Assembly: GCA_031002005.1 (NCBI GenBank)
Contig: JARYHS010008074.1
Span: forward strand, 350,324,932-350,388,931
Direction: 5' to 3'
Source: Vandiemenella viatica
Taxonomy: Eukaryota; Arthropoda; Insecta; Orthoptera; Morabidae
Length of the DNA stretch: 64,000 nucleotides
The position numbers and the translations under genes are program-made. Under the pieces are notes generated by a model that saw only the letters and a list, made by a program, of their open reading frames with translations, searched no databases and was not told the origin of the DNA. Positions 53,447 through 64,000 of this stretch are shown piece by piece. Within the stretch, counting starts at the first letter, position 1. Each line of letters opens with the position of its first letter.

Positions 53447-54329
53447 ATGTGTTGTTGATAATACTGTATAACAATGTGACACACCGTCGCCTTTAAAATG
53501 AAAAATTTCAATTTGAAAATTACTATTTTTACATTTTCACAGTTTGACAATGATTTATATTTCTAAAATGCAGCTGAAAAACTGAGTGTTGCGGTTGTAA
53601 ATGTTGTCAACCGATATTCAGCATCCGTGTGTTTGGCCACACTCGTTAGGGAGCGTCAAGAAACTATGTGGCTCGGTCTAGGGAGCAGGGGGGGGGGGGG
53701 GGGGGGGTTTCACTGGAAAACTATGCTAAGCTACTTGGGGGGAGGGGGGTTTCCAAGCCAGGCCACATAGCTTTCCATTTATATTATTTGTCACAGTTAC
53801 AATGAGATACAGAATACAAAACATATGTATATTTATTTCCATCATTTAATTATCTCTGTATATAATTTACGATAATCTGACAAGAGGCAACAGTACAAAA
53901 TGTCTTCTGGAATCAATAGGGAGGGGGGGGGGGAAGCTACGTGTCATGTGGGAAGGGGAGAGGGGAGTAGAGGCAAAAGTAACATCAAGCTATGTGGGGG
54001 GGAGGGGGGGGACCCTTCACAGAAGGGCAAAATGGAGCAACAGTGCTTATAGCCAACAGAAAAGGTAGCTTTTTTGCTCCGAAATTATTGTGCTGAACAC
54101 TAGCACTAGCTAATTCACTCAAAATTATGCATATAAATGTGCACATTCACTGAGAAAACTGCACTTGTTTCCTGTAAGAACAGGCTGTTATACAGCACTA
54201 AGCTACCACTTTGAGTACAATACGATATTCTGAAAGAACACGAAAATGCTTATTTTCAAGTTGAAATTTTTTTCATTTTAAAGGTAACGGCATGTCACAT
54301 TGTTATACAGTATTAACAACAACACATTA
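53447..54329. mobile_element. Inverted-repeat element, 883 bp, with G tracts
   Basis: Arms 53447-53522 and 54250-54329 are inverted copies of atgtgttgttgataatactg, tataacaatgtgacacaccg and cctttaaaatgaaaaatttc. The interior holds G-rich MITE-like segments (aaactatgtggctcggtc, G runs at 53689-53707, 53921-53932, 53996-54010, ggccacatagctttcc). Flanking duplication not resolved. Confidence 0.75.
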
Positions 54330-56040
54330 TTTGTAATGATTATTGATACATGAACTGGACAAAATTCCATCCAAGTGTACGCCAGTAAATTAGCCACTGA
54401 ATATTTATTTTTTCTGACATATATATTGGATTCTGTGAGCCAGTCTCCAATAACATCCACCTATTAAACCCACCATAATGTTCTCCTGTTGATAAAAGGC
54501 TAAATCCAAAAATTCCTATATCACATGTGTTTTTGTATTTTTTTAATGTGTTCATGCCCCACATCCATCATCTAAAGGTGGTTCATTTCCCTATCCTAAT
54601 CTGTAATTCCTTTTTGCTACTTAGTGTCTATTATTTCATTATTTTTAAAAAAGAGAGAAGGCCAGTATGAAATGACATTATTGAAATTACATTGTGAAAA
54701 TACATTCTTTAATCACACATCAACTGAGGGCACCCATATTGTGCCGTATGATACAATTCACTTGAAGACAAATATTTTCAGGAATATCAGTGATGTTTGT
54801 TTTTCAATGCTTTTATTAAAAAGAAACAAGTACACACAGAATTTGTCCATTGCACTTGTTTTGAATGTTTTTATGAGTATTACTACTCTGAGGAAAAAAA
54901 CCAAGAGAGGAAAACAAAAATTAATTGAACTCCATTTCTGTTAGAAGGACATGGCATTGTAATGGTATATGCTTTGTTTAAAAACATTATTTCAAAAAAT
55001 ACAAGTATGAAAATGATAATGAAAGAAAGTAAGAGAAGCATGTTTATTTAATAAATGCACAAGAAAGACGATATTTATATAAAAAAAAGAAGAGTAATGG
55101 GTTGTTAAAAAGAAGGAGCCAATTTTCTGTACTTCATTTAAAATATTCTTTCACAAAACAAAAGTACACAAATTAAGATGAAATAAATTTAAAAGAAATA
55201 ATGATTTCTTTAAAAAAATGTGGTAGGCAGATTCAAACCAAAGCCCTGAGATTGAGCTAGACCCAGTGTTCCTAACAGAGACGCACACAATATATCCAGA
55301 ATTTAATGTGCATGAGCATTTTTCAAATCTGAATATTTAAAAAGGCCCATCTGAAGAATTGACTAAGCCACAGGTATGTGGAGGAAATATCCTCGTAAAT
55401 ACATACAGGAGAACAAAACCCAGTTTTTACCAAATCTGACGGTTTGTTTGTAAATGTAATTACCATACTTTGCAATTGTCTTCACAGGAACCATAAAATG
55501 TAGAAAATTACATGGCACTAGAGGTGTTTGTATTTACAGCATTAAGTACAAATAATAATTACAAATGAAAAATGCAAAACAAATGCTCTTATATATTTTC
55601 TACAAACTTGTGATTTGTGTACCGTAAGTGCCAAGACTAAAGGAACCATACGATCTACATAGTTAACAAGTACACAGATATGGGTGGCACCAGCAAAATA
55701 ATACACCATTGGTGGACCAAAACTAGCACTACAGAAAGGGGTGCCAAGCCTCTCTAGTACCTTGAAATAGACAGTTTAAAAAATAAATCAGACCTCCAAG
55801 TTGGAGGGTTAAGTCAAAGGAATGTAAAGGGATCTTTGCCCTTATAGTTTATTTCAAGGAGACTTGGGAAAATAAATAACAAATATAATTCAAAACAGAT
55901 TCAAACAGTCAAGCTTAATAACAGTTTTGGAGAAGACATTCAGTGATTGGCTTTTTCTGGTCACATGGGTAACATAGAGAGTAAAGTAAGCACAGCATAG
56001 TGAAATGTTAAGTTCAATGTCAGTCTCAGTGGTGAACAGT
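54330..56040. other. Unassigned
   Basis: AT-rich. At 55225-55290 the minus strand reads gtctagctcaatctcagg then gctttggtttgaatctgcct, a tRNA-like A/B box spacing that may be a decayed SINE head. No gene. Confidence 0.4.
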
Positions 56041-56041
56041 A

Positions 56042-56270
56042 TATTACTGGCTTACGAAATGTTACTTTCATTAGTACAGTATTACAAGATAGAAGAAAGC
56101 AGTGAAATTAAAGGTAGTAAATGCATATAGCAGCCAGAAGTATGGAAGTTGTTTATATTATTGGTTTAAGAAATGTTACTTTTGATAGTATGATGCTACA
56201 AGTTAGCGGGAAGTAATGAAATGAAAGGTCTTATGTGAATATAGTATCCAGGAGCATTAAAGAGACAAGT
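56042..56270. repeat. Tandem duplication, ~115 bp unit
   Basis: tattactggcttacgaaatg ttactttcattagta (about 56042) is repeated as tattattggtttaagaaatg ttacttttgatagta (about 56157), with downstream agtgaaattaaagg/aatgaaatgaaagg also in step. Confidence 0.82.
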
Positions 56271-56839
56271 TATGCAAGTTGTATCGAGTAAAAGTGAACA
56301 GTACCTGTGTTTATAGCTAAAGTCTATAATCTGACGATTATAAGAAGTTCCAATTAAGTTATTTGTGTCTGTGCTGGCAAAACATTTTTATCACAATTAA
56401 AGAAAAAACTTGTGATTATTTCAGTATTGAGTACCCCCATAGTGCCTATTGGAGAATGTTGTAGACATAAGACCATTCATATTCTCAGAGCTAAGACTCT
56501 GGGTGGACCACAGCAAGAATTGGGCAGCTTTGAGTATTATAAAGTGCTAACAGGTAACAGCTATCATGCTCAGAGTTGGTGGGCCTGTTTGTTATTAGGG
56601 ACTGGTTGCATATTAGATGAAACAGGGGTCCCCTAATTTGTCCCACTAAAGAACCTGCACTTCTTCACTCAGAAAAATCTCAATAGTTCCCGAAAGAAAG
56701 CCAGCTGGATATAATAAGGATAAAAGATTAGGAGACTGACAACATAGAATGTACAAGATAGTGCCACTAATGTCATAGATGTCTTCAAAGAAATTGAAAA
56801 TATAACATGGAGATTGTACCACTGACCGAAACAAGAAGA

Positions 56840-57130
56840 AAATCAAGGATACATACACATATGGTGGTGTGTCAAAAGAGGGAAGAGCTCAGAGTGGAGT
56901 AGCAATTGCCGTTAAGAAAAAATATAAAAGTAATATAAAATCCTGGGAACAAATCAATGACAGGAATCTCCAACACAGAAGTTCTGTGGTTGCCTACATA
57001 CCAAATAAAGATGTCCAAATTGATCAAGTGACAAGTTCATTAGATTTAATCAACAAACTCAAAGAAGTTCTTGCAGTTAGTCTCACTAGTAAGATTGTTT
57101 CCTACTAGGGCAACTAAATGCAAGGACTGC
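56840..57130 (+). pseudogene. LINE endonuclease (APE-type) fragment
   Basis: The plus strand reads TYTYGGVSKEGRAQSGVAIA then VKKKYKSNIKSWEQINDRNL, and near the end GQLNARTANKT, recalling the GDFNAR motif of APE-type endonucleases of non-LTR retrotransposons. Missing the N-terminal and the final SDH segment, with frame breaks. Element class not assigned. Confidence 0.62.
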
Positions 57131-57162
57131 AAATAAAACAAATCATTTTATTTTTTGATGTA

Positions 57163-58084
57163 TGAGGGGTACCCAAAAATAACGGAATAGCACTGCCATG
57201 GGCAGAGCTTGTGTAGTACATGTTTCTGCTGCTAGGCGTTTATAGCACAACTCGTTGCAAGTTCAGTGCAACCTGTTGTCGACCTGGCTTGTTCTGTTAA
57301 TCTGAAGTGATTGTTTTTGCTAGAACTGTTTCGTTATTGCTTCATTTTTTATGATGGCAAGTTTAAGTGAACAACGTGCACCAGTGAAACTTTGTTCTTT
57401 ACTCAGTAAAAATGCTGCTGAAATTGTTTTAATGTTGAAAACTGCTTACAAAGATGATGCTATGGGAAAAATTCAAGTGAACGATTGATTCGCTCAGTTT
57501 AAATACGGAGACATATCTATTTATGACAAACCTCGTTTTGGACGTCCATCAACTACCCGAATTGATGAAAATGTTGAAAAAATTCAAGAGCTTGTGCTCT
57601 CAGACTGTTGACAGACAACTGATCAACTGTCAGAGATTAGTGGGTTATACTGGAGCTCGGTTCGTCAAAGAAGACCCAATTTGTGGCAGACAGGAAACTG
57701 GTTCTTCCACCATGACATTGCACCCACACACACAACTGTCTCTGTTAGGCAGTTTTTGGCTAAAAAAAATGCATGGTTCCACTGCCCCACGCACCTTACT
57801 TTCCTGACCTGGCTCCATGCGACTTTTTCTTATTTCCACACATGAAAAGTGGCATGAAAGGACACTGATTTGACAACAGTGAAGAGGTCAATAAAAAAAC
57901 TAGGGAGCTGTCAGCTATTTCTAAAGATGACTGCAGAAAATGTTTTGAAGTGTGGAAGCACCAGTGGGACAAATGTATTAATTGTAATGGAGAGTATATT
58001 GAAAGGGATAAGGTTGTTTTGTAAAAAAAATGAAAATATATAGCTTTCAAAAAATAATTCCTTTTTTTTTTGGGTACCCCTTGA
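57163..58084 (+). mobile_element. mariner transposon with internal deletion, 922 bp
   Basis: Inverted ends tgaggggtacccaaaaataa and (reversed) tcaaggggtacccaaaaaaa, flanked by TA at 57161-57162 and 58085-58086. The transposase lacks its middle (see the coding entry). Confidence 0.93.
57354..58024 (+). pseudogene. mariner transposase fused across an internal deletion
   Basis: Starts MASLSEQRAPVKLCSLLSKN, continues with the HTH region (FAQFKYGDISIYDKPRFGRP, STTRIDENVEKIQELVL) and LSEISGLYWSSVR. At about 57665 it jumps straight to RRPNLWQTGNWFFHHDIAPT, the second-Asp block, then SVRQFLAKKNAW. The segment with the first catalytic Asp, about 130-150 codons, is absent. In-frame stops follow VND and SD. 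The C-terminal third-Asp region is frameshifted. Confidence 0.88.
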
Positions 58085-58086
58085 TA

Positions 58087-58585
58087 TATGGAGAGTGATT
58101 AACAGAAGCATGCAATTGACATTGATTAATAATATTAAATGGCTGGTTCCAACATAAAGATAGACACCATTGCACCTGGACACAACCAAGCCAAAATGAT
58201 ATCCTAGAACCTATATTAGAAGATACGAAACATGCATATGAAAAATGGTTACAAACAAAAACTACAAAGGACCCGGCTTTACATTTATGACTGCGACAAA
58301 AGAAAATTTTTATAGTTTTTACTACTAAAACTGTGTACTTCTGACGACAGCGATGTGTCACACAACAGTTCAATTATAGAATCAACATCTGAATCCAGAA
58401 ATCCTTTCTTAGAAGCTAATTTAAATGTAAATGGGTTCCTTTTCCTGTCTTTTTAGCCACTGATTGGAGGAAAATATTCCTTTAGATTATTCACCAGCAC
58501 TAGCAAATATTATTTGAGAACTGATGAAGTCTCATCTGGCAATGAATTCATCTTATACACATTCTGTAATTATATTAGCTTTATA
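58087..58585. other. Unassigned
   Basis: No supported gene between two transposons. Confidence 0.4.
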
Positions 58586-59810
58586 CACTGAAGAGACTGG
58601 TACACCAAAGAGACTGGTACACCAAAGAAACTGGTACATCTGCCTAATATCGTGTAGGGCCCCTGCGAGCATGCAGAAGTGCCACAACACGACATGGCAT
58701 GGACTCAACTAATGTCTGAAGTAGTGCTGGAGGGAACTGACACCATGCATCCTGCAGGGCTGTCCATAAATCCGTAATAGTACGAGGGGATGGAGATCTC
58801 TTCTGAACGGCACATTGCTAGGCATCCCAGATATGCTCAATAATAATGTTGATATCTGCGGAGTTTGATGCCCAGCGGAGGTGTTTAAACTCAGAAGTGT
58901 GTTCCTGGAGCCACTCTGTAGCAATTCTGGATGTGTGGGGTGTCACATTGTCCTGATGGAATTGCCCAAGCCCGTGAGAATGCACAATGGACATGAATGG
59001 ATGCAGGTAATCAGCCAGGATTCGTACGTACGTGTCACCTGTCAGAGTCGTATCTAGACGTATCAGGGGTCCCATGCCACTCCAACTACACATGCCCCAC
59101 ACCACTACAGAGCCTCCACCAGTTTGACCTGCTAACATGCAGGGTCCATGAATTCATGATGTCTCCCTGCCCGTACACGTCCATCTGCTCGATAAAATTG
59201 GAAACGAGACTGATCAGACCCAGCAACATGTTTCCAATCATTTAGGTGTTGACGGGACCAGGCAAGGCGTAAAGCTTTGTGTCGTTCACTCAGCAAGGGT
59301 ACATGAGGGGGCCTTCGGCTCCAAAAGCCCATATTGATGATGTTTCGTTGAATGGTTCACACGCTGACACTTGTTGATGGCCCAGCATTGAAATCTGCAG
59401 CAATATGCGGAAGGGTTGTACTTCTGTCATGTTGAACGATTCTCTTCAGTCGTCATTGGTCCCGTTCTTGAAGGATCTTTATCTGGCCGCAGCGATGTCG
59501 GAAATTTGATGTTTTACCGAATTCCCAATATTCACAATGCACTCGCGAAATGGCCGTACAGGAAAATCTACACCTCATCGCTACCTTGGAGATGCAGTGT
59601 CCCATCTCTCATGTGCCGACGAGAACGTCATGTTCAAACTGATTTAAATCGTTATAACCTGCCATTGTAGCAGCAGTAACCGATCTAACGCATGTCCAGA
59701 CACCAGTTGTCTTATTTAGGCGTTGCTGACAGCAGCGCCATACTCTGAGTGTTTACATATTTCTGCATTTGAATATGCATGCCTATACCAATTTCTTTGA
59801 CTCTTCAGTG
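58586..59810 (-). mobile_element. Tc1-like transposon, 1225 bp
   Basis: Ends cactgaagag and its complement ctcttcagtg, flanked by TA (58584-58585, 59811-59812). Near the left end an 18 bp unit agactggtacaccaaaga is repeated three times (about 58593-58650). The minus strand encodes a broken Tc1 transposase. Confidence 0.93.
58660..59660 (-). pseudogene. Tc1-like transposase, broken
   Basis: Blocks: RHKALRLAWSRQHLNDWKHV and GSDQSRFQFYRADGRV (first-Asp region, normally TDESRF), then TGGGSVVVWGMCSWSGMGPL, TLTGDTYVRILADYLHPFM, GQFHQDNVTPHTS (second Asp), FKHLRWASNSADINIIIEHI (third-position Glu within IEH.WD), and LWTALQDAW. The Pro residues of the usual NSPDLNPIE motif are lost. The N-terminal HTH (from about 59660) has several stops. 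Family DD34E Tc1. Confidence 0.9.
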
Positions 59811-59812
59811 TA

Positions 59813-60699
59813 AAAGCTTTGTAATTAGCTGCTTCTGCACAACATGGTCACAAATTAAGCTTTTTCATGGCAAGTACAGCATTCTCTTGTAATTTAATAA
59901 TAGTAACATTGTTAGGTTAGATTTAAATTAGTAAAAAAAAAAAAAAAAAAAAAAAAAAAGCTTCTTTCAATAACCTTAGCTAATAGATAATAGAGAACGT
60001 TGTTCTCAGATTGTTGAAATTTTTTTCGTTGACCTTAATAAGTCTTTTTGAAACCTCATCTTCCTAATCATTGTACTTCACAGTTTAAGTGGTGATGTTC
60101 ATGTTTTTTTTTTATTATTGTTATATTTTTTGTTTGCTGCTGCCCCTCTTCCTTTCAACTTTAAGTGTTGGCTATAATTTAGCTTTCTTTTCCATATGTA
60201 TAATAGTGACAGTGAGACTGCTGTTAGGCAATGTTAATGAGGAAGGTTGTGATAAGTCTCATTTCCCTTACTATGTGTCTCATCTATAACATATTAAAGT
60301 TTTCTCCAAGATATTTTTAAAGTTTACCGAATTTTCTGTAGCCTGCTATCTTTATCTATGATCATTGATTGGTTTCTTTTCTCTAGTCTTTCCTGTAATT
60401 ATCAACTTCTACTTCACCCTGGCCACTACCCTCTGTTACTGCCATTCCCATCCATTGCATGTTGTTCATTTCTGGCTTCATTCCTGTCTCAGTGTGTACA
60501 CATCTGATACCTTTGCCATTTGCCTCATCTCTATGTATGATTAAAGTTTTAACCGAAGTACTGTAAAATGTGTTTATTGCATCTCTCCTGTCTCCATCGC
60601 ATCCTTCCTTATTTTAACAACATTTAACAAATTAGAAAATAATGGACAAAATGTCAAATCTGAAAGATAGTGACACTATCTTGCATAACATCCATCACA
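59813..60699. other. Unassigned; poly(A) at 59934-59959
   Basis: An A run of about 27 bases and a C/T-rich stretch at 60330-60620. No gene supported. Confidence 0.45.
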
Positions 60700-62380
60700 T
60701 CCTATTATATAAAACGCTAACGTGGCGTCTGCGTGCGTCGTCTATAGCTGCTACACGCATTGGCTAAAGAACGGTCACGTGACAGCCGTCACTTCCCAAT
60801 CAACAGCCACTATATGGCATTCCTTCCTTCATGTTGCATTTTGTTTATTTACTACAGTTAGATGCAGAAACTCGTGTAAGGAGAATGGTCTTCGATGTTT
60901 ATGTTATATTATTTGTATCAGTTATACGCCAAAATTCATGTAAGGAGAAGGATTCAATATTTACGCTATTTTATCTGTGTCAGTTATAAGGCATAGGTTA
61001 AACCATAACCTAAGATTATTTTGTCAGACGGTTTATTAAAAACTAGGAGAAACATACGTAATGCGAAATGTATTAGTCAAATAAATAACAGTTATCCATT
61101 TTCGAAATTATAGTCCTCGTCATCTAAAATGAAATGCATTTATTTATTTTAAAATCCTAGCAAAATACTCTGACAATCTAACAAGAGTAACGTATTCATA
61201 TAACGAAAGATATAATTAAAAATGATTCCTTTCCCTACAAGCTTTTCCAGAATAAATTCCTACTACTATTATGGATGATACCCTTAGTATTTGATACATG
61301 TGTTAGCTATTAAATGAGATTTAAGATAACCTTTTTATTAGATATTTAAATCATCAACTGTATAAGCCATGTGACACTCGCAATTCAACAACGATATTAT
61401 TGCCGCAAAATAGCAATGAGCAGAGATATTAGAAATACGGAGAGCAGGGGAAAAAATTAATGCGAGGCAATTAAATGTCACAAAGTTACAATTAGTACGT
61501 TCGTTTAAATTTACATATTGCTTTTAATGTATCTACGACAACCAGATGCAAAAATTCATGTAAGGAGAAGGGTATTTATTCTATGTTTACATTATATTAC
61601 CTGTATCAGTTAGATGATAAGAAACAATGTAGTTAATTCAAAACTCAGAGAAATGTACGAATCGCGAAATGTATCCACCCAGATAAATGACCATTATCCA
61701 TTTTTGATATTATACTTTCCGTCATTAAAGTAAAATGAATTTGTTTAAATAAATCATAGTAAAATACCCCAATAATCTAACCACAGTATGGTACTCATAT
61801 CACGAAAGTATAATTAAAAATGGTTGATATTCGCTTTTCCATACAAGTTTTTCCAGAATAAATTCAGACTACCACCATAGGTGCTGCCTGTTGTTATTCA
61901 TATGAGGGTAATAAAAGCTACGATTTTCGAATGCAAAGTTGTGGCTAAGTAGATCAGAATCGTAACTGACACATTTTGTTGCTATAATTCGTTCTGAAAT
62001 CAGTTTTACAAACCATTTAAACTACTTTCATAAGCGCCATGTTACCGTATGTATTAATTAATGCGGGTGAAAGTAGTTCCATACCTATCGTGCTGAATAG
62101 TGCCTGGACCAGGAATAAAAATGATATTACATGGATAGCAAAAGTTTTCGGGATTCCTAATTTGTTTTTAATTTTATTGGTTCTATACTTCCGTTGTCAT
62201 CAATTCAGTAGAATTTACTGCATATTGCTATGTGAACAGCAACTCAAATATGTAGTACATTAAAAAATCAAAGAAATTAGCATTATGTAATAACAATTCC
62301 GTATAATTAACCAACTGCAAAAAAAATGAACTGCCAGAATATGGCCTTCAAACCGTCATTATTGACGGGCTCGAAGCTAG
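60700..62380 (+). mobile_element. Non-autonomous Helitron, 1681 bp
   Basis: 5' end TCCTATTATATAAAACGC (60700) preceded by A. The 3' end has hairpin ccgtca-ttat-tgacgg (62353-62368) eight bases before CTAG (62377-62380), followed by T. Inside, a segment beginning ttcatgtaaggagaag is repeated (about 60864, 60932 and 61550) with downstream words such as cgcgaaatgta, gttatccatttt and ccagaataaattc also duplicated with a ~610 bp period. No Rep/helicase coding seen. Confidence 0.87.
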
Positions 62381-63289
62381 TAATTTATAAAATGCATGGA
62401 TTGGAACAAGATTAGAAATACGGTTTAAAATTTTTGAATGCCTTGAAACATTCTAAAGGGAATGTCAATAGCAGCAAGAAATGTAGCACTTACAATTGCT
62501 TCATTTCAGACCTGAACTATGATGCTAAAAATAATTGTAAAATATAACATGTCGTACTAATTGTGATACTATTCAATTGCACAATACTGAACTAGGGTAT
62601 ACTCATACTAGACTTTTAATTAAATGTTCATAGTATACTAAAACTGTAGGGTTGCTGGATTCTTTCTTCATGCAAAGTATTAGAGAAAATCAAATGTGGT
62701 GTGTAATAGTATAAAAATTTACTATGATGGTATAAAAACTATACTTGTCACTGTCACCTGACAAACAAGTTTTTTATTTCTTTCTCTGAATATTTTCAAA
62801 ACAATTTACTCTCTCTGTTTCAAAACTAAACTTTTATGTTTGTGAACAATAAATTTAAAGGCTTACCATTATTGCATGAAACTGGAAGTAACATGCATAA
62901 GTCAGATGGTAGAATGATACTGCTGATTTGTGACAGCACAGGCACAATAGATTTCTACAAAATTATTTTACTGCATAATACTTCTGTAACAACATAGAAC
63001 AATTGCTTCAATGCTTCCTGGTACTAAATGCTGCCATTTTGGTTGATCTGTTTCGACCTTCTCCTATACATCTAAATGTTAATCATACTTAGCAGAATAT
63101 ATTATCCACGTCTCAGTGTAGTTCTATCCTAGAAGAAGGCTGAAATGTCAGTATTTAATACTAGGATGCAGCACCACTCAGGAAGTTTGGAAACTATTTA
63201 CTCTAGCCCCAGAAGCTTTTGATTAAAACACAAGCTTTATGTAGTGCAGTTAAGCAAATATTTCAACAATTAACTAATCTAAGTTATTG
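62381..63289. other. Unassigned
   Basis: No feature supported. Confidence 0.45.
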
Positions 63290-63520
63290 TAACTCTGTAA
63301 AGCAAGCTGTGTGTGTATTGAGAAATTGAAATGGCTTCATGCAAAAATTTTGAGAGTTTAAAGTTCAAATTAAAATCTGTGAAAATAGCTTATCATTTCC
63401 TGCCAAGGAAAAGAACAAAAAATTATAATCATTTCGAGATGGGAGAAATGTGTGCACAGATCACCCTGTATTTCAGATGAGCACTCCATTCAAGAAAATA
63501 TGACTAAATATCATCTACTA
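63290..63520 (+). repeat. Dispersed 250 bp repeat, copy 3
   Basis: Order of words as in copies 1 and 2: gttattgtaactctgtaaag, aattaaaatctgtgaaaatagc, gatcaccctgtatttcagat, gagcactccattcaagaaaa. A SINE with its AT tail abuts it on the right. Confidence 0.78.
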
Positions 63521-63533
63521 CTACATATATATA

Positions 63534-63535
<2 letters not shown>

Positions 63536-63567
<32 letters not shown>

Positions 63568-63785
63568 CTGCTTAACGTCTCTTAACAGCGAGATCTTTAG
63601 AGACGGGAAAGGATGCGGGGCAAGGAATGGGAAGGAATTCGGCAATGGCCTTTTTGAAGGAAGCATCCCGGCATTTGCCTGGAGTGATTTGGGAAATCAT
63701 GGAAAACCCAAATCTGGATGCCCGGACAGGGATTCGAACCAGTGTCCTCCCGAATGCGAGGCCAGAACGCTAACCGTTACACCCT
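63536..63785 (-). repeat. tRNA-derived SINE, copy D, with (AT)n tail
   Basis: Minus orientation: head gtaacggttagcgttctggc/ctcgcattcgggagg, B box ggttcgaatccc (about 63731), body ccagatttgggttttccatg and tail ending in (AT)n (63536-63566). Same family as copy A; best preserved body. Confidence 0.88.
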
Positions 63786-64000
63786 TGGCTTCTGATTTAT
63801 TATTAAAATTTGGTAATATAGTATATTAAATGGAATATGTGAATCAGTCATAATAATCATAAGTAATATTTAATTTACTGTAAACATCCTTGTGCTGGAA
63901 GAGATACTGACCTAACAAGGAGAGGTCTTCGATGTGGAAATAGGAATTGAAGAACGATCAGTGTGGATGTATAGTATTAGACTTCAGGATCTCACCCTAA
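63786..64000. other. Unassigned end of window
   Basis: Nothing recognised. Confidence 0.5.

Noticed and set aside
55225..55290. tRNA-like A/B box spacing on the minus strand.
   Set aside because: Boxes are imperfect and no acceptor stem is formed; at most a decayed SINE head.
58997..59670. Plus-strand frames of 82-84 codons.
   Set aside because: Antisense to the Tc1 transposase.
62860..62880. cttaccattattgc, a minus-strand splice-donor-like site considered for an upstream TAK1 exon.
   Set aside because: No reading frame beside it resembles the TAK1 N-lobe.
1..64000. CRISPR arrays, bacterial operons, riboswitches.
   Set aside because: Spliceosomal introns, SINEs and eukaryotic transposons throughout; the tandem repeats have no spacer structure.

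Overview
This 64 kb window is eukaryotic, AT-rich, intron-dominated DNA, almost certainly from an insect. The one cellular gene I can support is the kinase TAK1 (MAP3K7), on the minus strand. Five exons (36042-36184, 35409-35595, 26793-26926, 23144-23224, 796-905) join in perfect reading frame. They encode the second half of the kinase domain, from the DLKPPN catalytic loop, and the start of the low-complexity linker. The N-lobe exons (beyond 36184) and the C-terminal TAB-binding exons (below 796) were not found, so the gene runs off both sides of what can be recognised. One intron is 446 bp, the others about 3.6, 8.5 and 22 kb. The 446 bp intron has a GC rather than a GT donor. tRNA-derived SINEs, a Jockey-like LINE with an (ACA)n tail and many Penelope-like fragments suggest a polyneopteran (phasmid, orthopteroid or cockroach-like) genome; that placement is inference.

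Everything else is a dense, nested collection of transposable elements, mostly dead. From left to right: SINE (471-720); Tigger/pogo (2009-4276); a mariner (about 4960-7425) split by an unknown insert and by a 524 bp pogo derivative; a 1500 bp Tc1/mariner-superfamily element with about 165 bp terminal inverted repeats (10898-12397); two Penelope-like elements (12990-14060, 16090-18060) with two opposed SINEs between them; a piggyBac with TTAA sites (18831-20657); a LINE 3' end (22505-22950); a 61 nt LINE tail insertion with target-site duplication (23701); a Jockey-like LINE (28010-30110); a pogo element (32398-34587); a second LINE 3' end (36928-37128); a 2500 bp hAT with an exact 8 bp target duplication (38297-40796).

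The right half, outside the exons seen, holds a 190 bp minisatellite ending at a Helitron-like 3' terminus (42216-43260), a 2076 bp hAT-like element carrying a TTCGCGAA repeat array and nested in an older repeat (43434-46604), a 500 bp tandem duplication carrying a MITE (47655-48935), an 883 bp inverted-repeat element with G tracts (53447-54329), a LINE endonuclease fragment (56840-57130), an internally deleted mariner (57163-58084), a Tc1 element (58586-59810), a non-autonomous Helitron (60700-62380) and another SINE (63536-63785).

No rRNA, genuine tRNA gene, CRISPR array, operon or bacterial feature is present. I did not find a coherent new multi-gene system. The most useful observations are the GC-AG intron in TAK1, several precisely bounded insertions with intact target-site duplications, and several repeat families present in multiple copies within the window that I do not recognise.
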